Source of the DNA: Bacillota bacterium
GTDB taxonomy: Bacteria > Bacillota > Clostridia > Christensenellales > UMGS416
Reading direction: 5' to 3'
DNA: 6,519 bases
NCBI GenBank assembly: GCA_023428265.1
Contig: JAEYYW010000044.1
Coordinates: 1-6,519, forward strand
A model generated the notes under the pieces. That model ran no database searches, was not told the origin of the DNA, and saw only the letters and a list, made by a program, of their open reading frames with translations. The position numbers were made by a program, and so were the translations under genes. Of this stretch, positions 1 through 5,697 are shown piece by piece; the stretch's first letter is position 1; every line of letters begins with the position of its first letter.

Positions 1-182
1 CCCACATGCTGCCGCTCAAGGTGATGCTGGAGTATCTCAAAAAGGAGCTTGGTTGCCGCACAACGATCCTGGGCATCCAGCCCCAATGCCTGGAGTTTGG
101 GGAAGAGATGACCGGCGCGGTGCGCGAGACGGTGACGGAAGTCATCAAAACCGTTGGCGACGGGCTTGAACAATGGCAATAG
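1..182 (+). CDS. Hydrogenase maturation protease, HycI-type (peptidase M52), C-terminal fragment
   Basis: Only the last 59 codons are present, read from base 3 and ending with TAG at 180-182; the gene starts before the window. The visible tail contains HMLPLKVMLEYLKKELG, then ILGIQPQCLEFGEEMT and VRETVTEVI. The G-I-Q-P...EFGEE...V block is the characteristic end of the HycI/HyaD family, nickel-dependent endopeptidases that clip the C-terminal tail of the [NiFe]-hydrogenase large subunit after metal insertion, in the cytoplasm. The histidine before MLPL probably corresponds to the metal-binding histidine of the family, which is inferred from its placement and not proven. The N-terminal metal-binding acidic residues lie outside the window. 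A terminator follows 9 bases after the stop, so this gene ends its own transcript and is unrelated in function to the sugar genes downstream. The alternative, another M52 branch such as HyaD, cannot be excluded from the tail alone. Confidence 0.85.
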   Translation, partial: HMLPLKVMLEYLKKELGCRTTILGIQPQCLEFGEEMTGAVRETVTEVIKTVGDGLEQWQ

Positions 183-191
183 GCACCTCGC

Positions 192-217
192 AAACCGCCC
201 GGCAGGGCGGTTTTTTT
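192..217 (+). terminator. Intrinsic terminator after the hydrogenase protease gene
   Basis: AAACCGCCC (192-200) pairs perfectly with GGGCGGTTT (205-213) around a GGCA loop, and the run of T continues to 217. This is a 9-bp stem followed by a U-tract, a textbook rho-independent terminator. It separates the hydrogenase-related transcript from the fucose unit. Confidence 0.92.
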
Positions 218-265
218 CATGGGAGGGAATGCCCCGGGGATGGTTTGGCAATCCCGCAAAGCTCC

Positions 266-294
266 TTGCTTTTCGGCATCGCCGCGCCTATAAT
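266..294 (+). promoter_or_regulatory. Sigma-A type promoter of the fucU-fucosidase unit
   Basis: TTGCTT (266-271) and a perfect TATAAT (289-294) are separated by 17 bp, the ideal spacing for the vegetative sigma factor. The predicted start of transcription is near base 301, giving a leader of about 70 nt before the fucU start codon. It lies in a gene-free stretch right after a terminator, which supports it as the real promoter. Confidence 0.8.
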
Positions 295-300
295 GCATAG

Positions 301-310
301 GAAACGTTTC
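301..310 (+). promoter_or_regulatory. Operator-like palindrome GAAACGTTTC at the fucU transcription start
   Basis: GAAACGTTTC is a perfect 10-bp palindrome with a central CG, the symmetry typical of LacI/GalR-family operators. It begins 7 bases after the -10 box, so a bound protein would cover the transcription start and block initiation. A related sequence follows the promoter at 2513-2541. It fits the CcpA cre consensus poorly outside the core, so a dedicated sugar-responsive repressor is the better guess. No regulator gene is in the window. Confidence 0.5.
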
Positions 311-348
311 GGAAGCCGGTGAGCCGGCCAGACGCCGGCACCGCTTCC
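311..348 (+). promoter_or_regulatory. GC-rich stem-loop in the fucU 5' leader
   Basis: GGAAGC (311-316) pairs with GCTTCC (343-348), GGTG with CACC, and CCGGC with GCCGG around a short CAGAC loop (329-333), with a one-base and a two-base bulge on the left arm. The hairpin would form at the very 5' end of the mRNA. It lacks a U-tract, so it is not a terminator as it stands; a role in mRNA stability is a reasonable inference. It does not match a riboswitch I recognise. Confidence 0.5.
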
Positions 349-370
349 AAGATTTAATGGAGGCGACGCA

Positions 371-802
371 ATGCTGAAGGGAATTCCCTCGATCCTCTCC
401 CCGGACTTGCTGAAAGTGCTGATGGAAATGGGCCACGGCGACGAGCTGGTGCTGGCCGACGGCAACTTCCCGGCCTTTGCCCACCCTGGCCGCGTGGTGC
501 GTGCCGATGGCCACGGCATCCCCGAGCTGCTGGATGCCATTTTGAAGTTCATGCCGCTGGATCCCTATGTGGAAAACCCGGTGATTTTGATGGCGGTGCT
601 GGCCGGCGACCCCTATGTGCCGGAGGTCTGGGCGGACTACCGCAGGATCGCCGCCGAGCATGACCCCAAGGGCGCCAGAGAGATTGCCGTGCACAAAAAG
701 GACTTCTACGAGCGGTCGCAGAAGGCCTATGCGCTGGTGACCACCAGCGAAAAGGCGCTCTATGCCAACATTATTATCAAAAAGGGCGTAGTGGTCGAAT
801 AA
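371..802 (+). CDS. fucU: L-fucose mutarotase (FucU, RbsD/FucU family)
   Basis: This 143-residue protein matches the FucU family along its whole length; the E. coli protein is 140 residues. FucU interconverts the alpha and beta anomers of L-fucose in the cytoplasm, supplying the form used by fucose isomerase. Visible signatures are the N-terminal SPDLLKVLMEMGHGDELVLAD, with the family's catalytic histidine at H22 and an aspartate at D30, then RADG (44-47), the FYERSQKAYALV block (112-123) and the C-terminal YANIIIKKG (131-139), which contribute sugar-contacting tyrosine and asparagine residues. ATG at 371 is preceded by GGAGG (359-363) at 7 nt, which fixes the start. It is the first gene after the promoter at 266-294 and is followed 83 bases later by an alpha-L-fucosidase, so it would process the fucose that enzyme releases. 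A ribose pyranase (RbsD) is the main alternative but fits less well in sequence and context. Confidence 0.95.
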   Translation: MLKGIPSILSPDLLKVLMEMGHGDELVLADGNFPAFAHPGRVVRADGHGIPELLDAILKFMPLDPYVENPVILMAVLAGDPYVPEVWADYRRIAAEHDPKGAREIAVHKKDFYERSQKAYALVTTSEKALYANIIIKKGVVVE

Positions 803-815
803 ATGAACCGAGCAT

Positions 816-844
816 AGCCCGGCCCCATCCATGGGGGCCGGGCT
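816..844 (+). terminator. Strong intercistronic hairpin between fucU and the fucosidase gene
   Basis: AGCCCGGCCCC (816-826) pairs perfectly over 11 bp with GGGGCCGGGCT (834-844) around a 7-base loop. The following bases (CGTCCCCTTTTGTT) are only moderately T-rich, so termination is probably partial. Because no promoter is evident between it and the fucosidase start at 886, it more likely dampens expression of the second gene or protects the upstream mRNA 3' end. The right arm and the bases after it also occur at 5664-5681. Confidence 0.6.
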
Positions 845-885
845 TCGTCCCCTTTTGTTCTTCACAGCGAGCAAGGAGGATCACG

Positions 886-2346
886 ATGAATCCAAATCTG
901 CCCATCGCTCCCGGCCCCTTTGAACCCACCGTGGAAAGCCTGTCCGGTTTCCGGTGCCCCGATTGGTTCCGCGACGCCAAGTTTGGCATCTGGAGCCACT
1001 GGGGCCCCCAGTCGGTGCCGATGTATGGCGACTGGTATGCCCGCAACATGTATCTGGAGGGCACTCCCCAGTATCTTTACCACTGGCGCACCTACGGCCA
1101 CCCCTCGCAATTTGGTTACAAGGATCTGGTGAAGCTGTGGAAGGCCGAGCGCTTTGACCCCAAAGAGCTGATGGATCTGTATGTGGCTGCCGGCGCCCGT
1201 TACTTTGTGGGCCAGGCGATGCACCATGACAACTTTGACAATTTCGATTCGGCCCACAACCCCTGGAACTCCACCAAGGTGGGCCCAATGAAGGACATCT
1301 GCCGGCTTTGGCAGGCGGAAGCCAGGCGGCACGGGCTGCCCTTCGGCCTGACCGAGCATCTGGCGGCTTCCTACACCTGGCTCTCCGCCTCCCACGGGGC
1401 GGACAAGACCGGCCCCTATGCCGGCGTGCCCTATGACGGTGCCGACCCAGCCAACCAAAGCCTTTATCGCGACAACGACAGCGAGCTGGTGGAAGACGGC
1501 GACGGCTGGCACTGGTACACCAAGAACCCCCGCTATCATCAGGACTGGTTCCGCCGCATCAAGGACGTGATAGACAAATTCCAGCCGGACTTGCTCTATT
1601 CCGATGGCGAGCTGCCCTTTCAGGAAACCGGCTGTGCCATTGTGGCGCACCTTTACAACACCAGCGCCGCCAACCACGGCGGGGTGAACCATGCCGTCTA
1701 CAACTTCAAGCAGCACGACGCCAAAAACACCGCCGCCGGCATCACCAGAATCGGCGTGCTGGATATTGAACGCGGGCTTTCCGCCGAACCGCTGCCCGAA
1801 CCCTGGCAGGACGACACCAGCCTGGGCGATTGGTACTACAACGTGCGCGACGTCTATAAGACCGCGCCGGAGGTGGCGGACACACTGGTGGATGTGGTCT
1901 CCAAAAACGGCAACCTGCTGATGAACGTGACGCAGCGGCCTGACGGCACCATCGACGACGAGACGCGCCACACACTCAACCGCATGGCGAAATGGATTGC
2001 CGCCAACGGCGACGGCATTTACGGCACGCGCCCCTGCCAGAAGCATGCCGAGGGCAAGACCAGCATGGCCGGCGGCGCATTCCAGGAGAAGGCCGCCCAG
2101 TGGCAGCCCACCGACTTCCGCTTCACCCAGAAGGGCAACGCCATTTATGCCTTTTTGATGCGTGCCGGCGCCGAGCCCCGCGCGGTGGTCCGCAGCCTGG
2201 GCCGCGTGCATACTGCCGGCGCTGTTTCCTCCGTTTCGGTGGCCGGTATGCCGGTGCGGTTTGAGCAGAAGGATGGTGCGCTGCTGGCCGAGCTGCCGCA
2301 GGATGCCGACCGCAGCATGCCGCTTTGCATCAAGGCGGAGTTCTAG
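886..2346 (+). CDS. Alpha-L-fucosidase, glycoside hydrolase family 29, cytoplasmic
   Basis: This 486-residue enzyme should hydrolyse terminal alpha-L-fucose from oligosaccharides or glycosides with retention of configuration. Family 29 marks run in order: CPDWFRDAKFGIWSHWGPQSV (24-44), KAERFDP (86-92), ARYFVGQAMHHDNFDNF (104-120), PDLLYSDG (234-241) and LLMNVTQRPDGTI (344-356). D240 in the YSDG turn is the likely catalytic nucleophile by position; the acid/base residue is not assigned. The usual HHDGF reads HHDNF here. The N-terminus is hydrophilic with no signal peptide, so it acts in the cytoplasm on imported substrate. A small domain after about residue 385 resembles the beta-sandwich ending of bacterial family members. 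ATG at 886 has AAGGAGG (873-879) 6 nt upstream. It lies downstream of fucU in the same direction without an obvious promoter of its own, implying one operon. Linkage preference cannot be read from sequence. Confidence 0.93.
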   Translation: MNPNLPIAPGPFEPTVESLSGFRCPDWFRDAKFGIWSHWGPQSVPMYGDWYARNMYLEGTPQYLYHWRTYGHPSQFGYKDLVKLWKAERFDPKELMDLYVAAGARYFVGQAMHHDNFDNFDSAHNPWNSTKVGPMKDICRLWQAEARRHGLPFGLTEHLAASYTWLSASHGADKTGPYAGVPYDGADPANQSLYRDNDSELVEDGDGWHWYTKNPRYHQDWFRRIKDVIDKFQPDLLYSDGELPFQETGCAIVAHLYNTSAANHGGVNHAVYNFKQHDAKNTAAGITRIGVLDIERGLSAEPLPEPWQDDTSLGDWYYNVRDVYKTAPEVADTLVDVVSKNGNLLMNVTQRPDGTIDDETRHTLNRMAKWIAANGDGIYGTRPCQKHAEGKTSMAGGAFQEKAAQWQPTDFRFTQKGNAIYAFLMRAGAEPRAVVRSLGRVHTAGAVSSVSVAGMPVRFEQKDGALLAELPQDADRSMPLCIKAEF

Positions 2347-2369
2347 CAGCTATTCAGATTATTTGCTGG

Positions 2370-2395
2370 CGGAAGGGCTTTGAGCCCTTCCGTTT
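2370..2395 (+). terminator. Terminator of the fucose unit
   Basis: CGGAAGGGCT (2370-2379) and AGCCCTTCCG (2383-2392) form a perfect 10-bp stem with a TTG loop, followed by TTT. It begins 24 bases after the fucosidase stop. The short T-run makes it a modest terminator, but its placement is convincing. Confidence 0.82.
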
Positions 2396-2413
2396 AACAA
2401 TTTGGATTCTGCA

Positions 2414-2509
2414 ATGCGGATACAGTTTATAGGTTTCTATACGATTGAGGAGATGGAAGAGATTATCCAGACAATCCGGCTTGATGATAATGGCTCCCAA
2501 AGAAAATGA
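2414..2509 (+). CDS. Doubtful 31-codon ORF in an AT-richer spacer
   Basis: ATG at 2414 opens a frame ending in TGA at 2507-2509 and encoding a 31-residue acidic peptide (it includes FYTIEEMEEIIQTIRLDD). The frame is open only from just after the preceding terminator stem, and there is no good Shine-Dalgarno sequence before the ATG. Base composition is clearly more AT-rich than the flanking genes and codon use differs from them. I do not recognise the peptide. It may be a decayed remnant of a longer gene, a small protein, or chance; nothing in the sequence decides among them. It ends just before the promoter of the arabinofuranosidase gene. Confidence 0.2.
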   Translation: MRIQFIGFYTIEEMEEIIQTIRLDDNGSQRK

Positions 2510-2512
2510 CCC

Positions 2513-2541
2513 TTGCCAATACCCCATTGATTCCGTATGAT
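2513..2541 (+). promoter_or_regulatory. Sigma-A type promoter of the arabinofuranosidase gene
   Basis: TTGCCA (2513-2518) and TATGAT (2536-2541) are exactly 17 bp apart, each one or two bases from consensus. Transcription is predicted to begin near 2548, about 44 nt before the start codon. It follows a terminator, so the arabinofuranosidase gene forms its own unit. Confidence 0.78.
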
Positions 2542-2557
2542 AGAGTCTGCACCAAGC

Positions 2558-2567
2558 TAAACGTTCA
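2558..2567 (+). promoter_or_regulatory. Operator-like sequence TAAACGTTCA downstream of the second promoter
   Basis: TAAACGTTCA is palindromic except at two symmetric positions and shares AAACGTT with the palindrome at 301-310. It sits roughly ten bases inside the transcribed region. With its flanks it also fits most of the CcpA cre consensus (TGWAANCGNTNWCA), missing the first two and last positions. Either carbon catabolite repression or a LacI-type sugar repressor shared with the fucose unit is plausible. Confidence 0.4.
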
Positions 2568-2591
2568 CCACTTTACACAGGAGGTTTTCCC

Positions 2592-4094
2592 ATGCTGAAA
2601 GCAAACGTGACCCTGGACCGCAATTTTGCTGTGGGCCAGGTGGACAAGCGCCTCTACGGCTCGTTCATCGAGCACCTCGGCCGCGCCGTCTATGGCGGCA
2701 TCTATGAGCCCGGCCACCCCGAGGCTGACGAGCAGGGCTTCCGTAAGGATGTCATGCACCTGATCAAAGAGCTCAACGTGCCGGTGGTGCGCTACCCCGG
2801 CGGCAACTTCGTGTCCGGCTATGACTGGCGCGATGGCATTGGCCCCAAGGAAAAGCGCCCCCGCCGCGCCGAGCAGGCCTGGTTCAGCATCGAGACCAAC
2901 GAAATGGGCATTGACGAGTTTGCCGACTGGAGCAAAAAGGCAGGCACCGAGATCATGCTGGCCGTGAACCTGGGCACGCTAGGCCCCGACGAGGCCCGCC
3001 AGCAGGTGGAATACTGCAACATGAAGGGCGGCACCTATTGGTCCGACCTCAGGAAGGCCAACGGCCACGCCGAGCCCCACAACGTGAAGCTCTGGTGCCT
3101 GGGCAACGAGATGGACGGCCCCTGGCAGATCTGCCACAAGACCGCCGACGAGTATGGCCGCATCGCCAACGAGACCGCCAAGGTGATGAAGTGGGCCGAC
3201 CCCTCCATCGAGCTGGTGGCCAGCGGCAGCTCCCACCGCAACATGCCCACCTATGCCGAATGGGAGCGCGTGGTGCTGGAGCACTGCTATGAAAACGTGG
3301 ACTATCTCTCGCTGCACCAATACTACGGCAACCGCTCCGGCGACATGCAGACCTTCCTGGCCGAAGCCATGGGCATGGAGAAGTTCATCCGCGAAATCGT
3401 GTCCACCTGCGACTTTGTGAAGGCCAAGACCCGCAGCAAGAAGGATCTGATGCTTTCCTTCGACGAGTGGAACGTTTGGTTCCACAGCAACGATGCCGAC
3501 AGCAAAAACGAGCCCTGGCAAATCGCGCCGAAGCTTTTGGAAGACAAGTATGACATGTCTGACGCGCTGGTTGTTGGCACGATGCTGAACGCATTGATCC
3601 GCAACGCCGACCGCGTGAAGGTGGCCTGCCTGGCCCAGCTGGTGAACGTGATCGCGCCGATCATGACCCGCAACGGCGGCCCGGCCTGGCGCCAGACCAT
3701 CTATTGGCCCTATATGCATGCGTCGCTGTTTGGCCGCGGCCTCTCTCTGGGCACCATTGTGGACAGCCCCAAGTATGATGCCAAGACCTACGACGCCGTG
3801 CCCTATCTGGACGTTTCCTCCGTGCTCAACGAGGAGTCCGGCGAGGTGGCGGTGTTCGCGGTGAACCGCTCGGTCAAGCAGGCAATGGATGTGAAGATTG
3901 ACCTGCGGGGCGTTGGGAAGGCCGAATTCCTGGACCACATCGTGCTGCGCCATGACGACCTGGCCGCTGCCAACACCGAAGAAAACCCCGACAACGTGGC
4001 CCCGGTGTTTGCTGCTGCCGGCAACGTGCGCGGCGGCGTCTATACCGGTAGGCTGCCGGCCGCCAGCTGGAACGTGCTGAGGTTCAAAATCTAA
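2592..4094 (+). CDS. abfA: Alpha-L-arabinofuranosidase, glycoside hydrolase family 51, cytoplasmic
   Basis: This 500-residue enzyme removes terminal alpha-L-arabinofuranosyl units from arabinan, arabinoxylan or arabinogalactan fragments with retention of configuration. The length matches compact intracellular family 51 enzymes. In order one sees YGSFIEHLGRAVYGGIYEPG (22-41), VVRYPGGNFVSGYDWRDGIGP (65-85), WCLGNEMDGPWQ (168-179) with the acid/base E173, LHQYYGN (241-247), and LSFDEWNVWF (288-297) with the nucleophile E292; the C-terminal part from about 390 forms the usual beta-sandwich. All key residues are intact. There is no signal peptide, so substrates must be imported first. ATG at 2592 is preceded by AGGAGG (2579-2584) with 7 nt between, a near-ideal site. 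The gene has its own promoter and terminator and so is monocistronic. Which arabinosyl linkage is preferred cannot be told. Confidence 0.96.
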   Translation: MLKANVTLDRNFAVGQVDKRLYGSFIEHLGRAVYGGIYEPGHPEADEQGFRKDVMHLIKELNVPVVRYPGGNFVSGYDWRDGIGPKEKRPRRAEQAWFSIETNEMGIDEFADWSKKAGTEIMLAVNLGTLGPDEARQQVEYCNMKGGTYWSDLRKANGHAEPHNVKLWCLGNEMDGPWQICHKTADEYGRIANETAKVMKWADPSIELVASGSSHRNMPTYAEWERVVLEHCYENVDYLSLHQYYGNRSGDMQTFLAEAMGMEKFIREIVSTCDFVKAKTRSKKDLMLSFDEWNVWFHSNDADSKNEPWQIAPKLLEDKYDMSDALVVGTMLNALIRNADRVKVACLAQLVNVIAPIMTRNGGPAWRQTIYWPYMHASLFGRGLSLGTIVDSPKYDAKTYDAVPYLDVSSVLNEESGEVAVFAVNRSVKQAMDVKIDLRGVGKAEFLDHIVLRHDDLAAANTEENPDNVAPVFAAAGNVRGGVYTGRLPAASWNVLRFKI

Positions 4095-4111
4095 AGCTGT
4101 CTCTGAACAGA

Positions 4112-4143
4112 AAGAAGCGGGCTTACGCCCGCTTCTTGTTATT
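4112..4143 (+). terminator. Terminator of the arabinofuranosidase gene
   Basis: AAGAAGCGGGC (4112-4122) pairs over 11 bp with GCCCGCTTCTT (4127-4137) around TTAC, followed by GTTATTT. The A-run before and the T-rich bases after the stem could let it work in both directions, which would suit the convergent MFS gene ending at 4261. Confidence 0.9.
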
Positions 4144-4189
4144 TGAAGGTGTTTTATGAAACCGCGTTAGTTGTATCATGCGCTCCTCA

Positions 4190-4254
4190 CCCCCTTTGTT
4201 TTTGCCGAAGGCAAAAATTCAAGGGGGGATGTCACCGCAGTGACAGGGGGGATT
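4190..4254. repeat. Composite palindromic element (left copy beside the MFS gene)
   Basis: Two hairpins lie in tandem. The first pairs CCCCCTT (4190-4196) with AAGGGGG (4221-4227) and TTTTTGCC (4199-4206) with GGCAAAAA (4210-4217) around GAA; on the minus strand its tip reads C-TTCG-G, a very stable tetraloop. The second is GTCAC-CGCA-GTGAC (4231-4244). The end, AGTGACAGGGGGGATT (4239-4254), recurs inverted at 5599-5614. The first hairpin lies 33 bases past the MFS stop and may end that transcript. The arrangement looks like a non-coding dispersed repeat of MITE or REP type, which is an inference. Confidence 0.65.
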
Positions 4255-4260
4255 CAACGC

Positions 4261-5574
4261 TCATCCCGGCTGCGCTGCCCCTTTCTCTTCCAAACCGTTC
4301 TTATCCCCAATCTGTTCTTGCTCATGCTCCCGGAGCGTCCTGGAGCGGGCCACCAGCAGGATGCCCACGAGGAACAGCAGGATGTTGAGCACAAAGGGCA
4401 GCCGCTGGTCAATGCCGGAAAGCCAGCCGATCACTGCGCCAAAGGGGGAGGACACCGCAATCACCGCCACATAGAGCAGCGCATTGATGCGGGCCCGCTG
4501 CTTTTCATCCACAAACCAGATGAGCATGGAGTCCTTGCGGGGCTGCACCATCGAGAAGGCCAAGCCTTCCAGCAGCACGTAACCAAAGAGCATTGCGAGG
4601 TTTTTGGCCGGCGCCAGCACCAGCAGCAGGTGGCTTGCCAGATAAATGCAAAGCCCGGCGGTCAGCACCGCGCGCAGCGGCAGGCGGTTGAACCGACCCT
4701 GCAGGCAGAACATGACCACCAGCATCAGCGCCGAGCGCACCATCGGGAAAATGGGCACCCATTGCTCTGGCACCTGCAGGTTGTTGGTGGCATATGGAGA
4801 AAAGAAAGTGCCGATGGCCAGGTTCCACACGTTGGTCAGCGCCAGAAAGGCCAGCACCAGCAGTGTGGATCGCGAGGAGAGAATTGTTTTGAATACGCCC
4901 CAATATTCCGTCAGCATCCGTGTGAAGGGCACGCCCTTGGTCTCCCGCATGCGGATCTCGCCCTGCCTGGTCTCCCGGCTCAGCAAATAGAGCAGCACGC
5001 CCTTGACCGCAAGCGACGTGCCGAAGATCACGTAGAGCACCCGCGTCAGCGAGACCAGGTCATATTTGCCCAACGCGAAGGCGGTGATGGGCGCGAAGAA
5101 TACTGCCAGCATGCCGGTGATCTGTATCCAGGAGTTTATGTTCACCAGCTTGGTTTTCTCCGTATCCTCAGCAAGCAGCAGCCCCCAGGAAATGGTGGGG
5201 ATCTGAAACAGAGCGTTGATCACCGATCCGGCCAGAAACCACCAGAAGTTCTGCGCGAACGCCCAGATAAAGCTGGGGACGACCCAGGAAAGCACGTCGA
5301 ACACAAAGGTGGTGAACCTGCGCCCCAGTTTGTCGGTGAGTACGCCACCCACCAGCGCCGCCGCCACCTGCACCACCATGCCCACGGTGAGCAGCACGCC
5401 GATGAGTTGCTCGGTGAGCCCCAGCTTCATCATATACAGCGTGATGAAGGGCTGCAGCAGGTAATAGGGGATCGTGAACAGCGGCTCGGTGAGCACACAC
5501 AGCTTGGGGTTGCGCTCCAGCGTCTGAAGGGTGTGGATCAACGGGTGCCGCTGGAGCTTTTGCTTGAATGACAT
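4261..5574 (-). CDS. Major facilitator superfamily transporter, substrate unknown
   Basis: This 437-residue inner-membrane protein has about a dozen hydrophobic segments and the MFS signature GGVLTDKLGRR (76-86) in the loop between helices 2 and 3. A hydrophilic central loop (about 199-230) divides the two six-helix halves, and the C-terminus is a charged cytoplasmic tail. The start chosen is MSFKQKLQ at 5574 because GGGGAGAG (5584-5591, read on the minus strand) precedes it by 9 nt. The frame stays open to an ATG at 5688, but that extension would run through the repeats at 5599-5686 and adds a hydrophilic segment unlike a membrane-protein N-terminus. The substrate is not readable; a sugar or oligosaccharide carrier would suit the neighbours, but a drug or metabolite exporter is equally possible. 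It converges on the arabinofuranosidase gene and shares its strand with the membrane protein upstream (123 bases away), possibly partly co-transcribed. Confidence 0.88.
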   Translation of the reverse strand: MSFKQKLQRHPLIHTLQTLERNPKLCVLTEPLFTIPYYLLQPFITLYMMKLGLTEQLIGVLLTVGMVVQVAAALVGGVLTDKLGRRFTTFVFDVLSWVVPSFIWAFAQNFWWFLAGSVINALFQIPTISWGLLLAEDTEKTKLVNINSWIQITGMLAVFFAPITAFALGKYDLVSLTRVLYVIFGTSLAVKGVLLYLLSRETRQGEIRMRETKGVPFTRMLTEYWGVFKTILSSRSTLLVLAFLALTNVWNLAIGTFFSPYATNNLQVPEQWVPIFPMVRSALMLVVMFCLQGRFNRLPLRAVLTAGLCIYLASHLLLVLAPAKNLAMLFGYVLLEGLAFSMVQPRKDSMLIWFVDEKQRARINALLYVAVIAVSSPFGAVIGWLSGIDQRLPFVLNILLFLVGILLVARSRTLREHEQEQIGDKNGLEEKGAAQPG

Positions 5575-5598
5575 AAGTGATTTCTCTCCCCTTATTGT

Positions 5599-5642
5599 AA
5601 TCCCCCCTGTCGCTTTCTCACAGTCGCTCAGGAGGGGATGTC
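5599..5642. repeat. Palindromic repeat (right copy beside the MFS gene)
   Basis: AATCCCCCCTGTCGCT (5599-5614) is the inverted counterpart of 4239-4254, matching at 15 of 16 bases. The element is itself an imperfect palindrome: CCCCCCTG (5602-5609) faces CAGGAGGGG (5629-5637) with one bulged A, and CTGT faces ACAG inside. GGGGATGTC (5634-5642) also recurs directly at 4225-4233. It occupies the leader or promoter region of the MFS gene and probably belongs to the same repeat family as the left copy. Confidence 0.55.
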
Positions 5643-5663
5643 GGTCGCCTATACTCTCCGGTA

Positions 5664-5686
5664 GGGGCCGGGCTCCGTCCCGGCCC
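5664..5686. repeat. GC-rich hairpin repeat related to the fucU intercistronic hairpin
   Basis: GGGCCGGG (5665-5672) pairs perfectly with CCCGGCCC (5679-5686) around CTCCGT. The 18 bases 5664-5681 match 834-851 at 17 positions. It lies 11 bases beyond the stop of the minus-strand membrane protein gene, where it could stabilise the mRNA 3' end; there is no T-run after it in that direction, so it is a poor intrinsic terminator. Confidence 0.6.
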
Positions 5687-5697
5687 ATTGATGATCC

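Noticed and set aside
217..552. Minus-strand 111-codon frame over the fucU promoter and 5' region
   Set aside because: It overlaps the promoter, leader hairpin and fucU; serine/proline-rich shadow without family features.
862..2211. A 449-codon open frame on the minus strand across the fucosidase gene
   Set aside because: It is the antisense shadow of the fucosidase gene, created by GC-rich third codon positions. The translation is low-complexity G/A/V/H-rich without a recognisable domain.
3471..3477. Another AACGTTT sequence resembling the operator core
   Set aside because: It lies inside the arabinofuranosidase gene, in the codons of the catalytic EWNVWF motif, and lacks palindromic flanks.
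2979..3953. A 324-codon open frame on the minus strand across the arabinofuranosidase gene
   Set aside because: Same cause: complete overlap with a gene whose catalytic motifs are intact, and the antisense peptide shows no family features.
4171..5571. A 466-codon plus-strand frame opposite the MFS gene
   Set aside because: Its product is a Q/H/R-rich hydrophilic sequence typical of the complement of a membrane-protein gene; the minus-strand frame has MFS motifs and a ribosome binding site.
5594..5622. Possible minus-strand promoter for the MFS gene with TACAAT as -10
   Set aside because: The -35 position (TGTGAG) is poor, and the predicted start near 5587 would fall inside the ribosome binding site at 5584-5591. 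The T and A bases belong partly to the repeat end.
5575..5688. Upstream start of the MFS gene at 5688
   Set aside because: The 38-residue extension is translated repeat sequence, lacks a convincing ribosome binding site and runs over the hairpin at 5664-5686.
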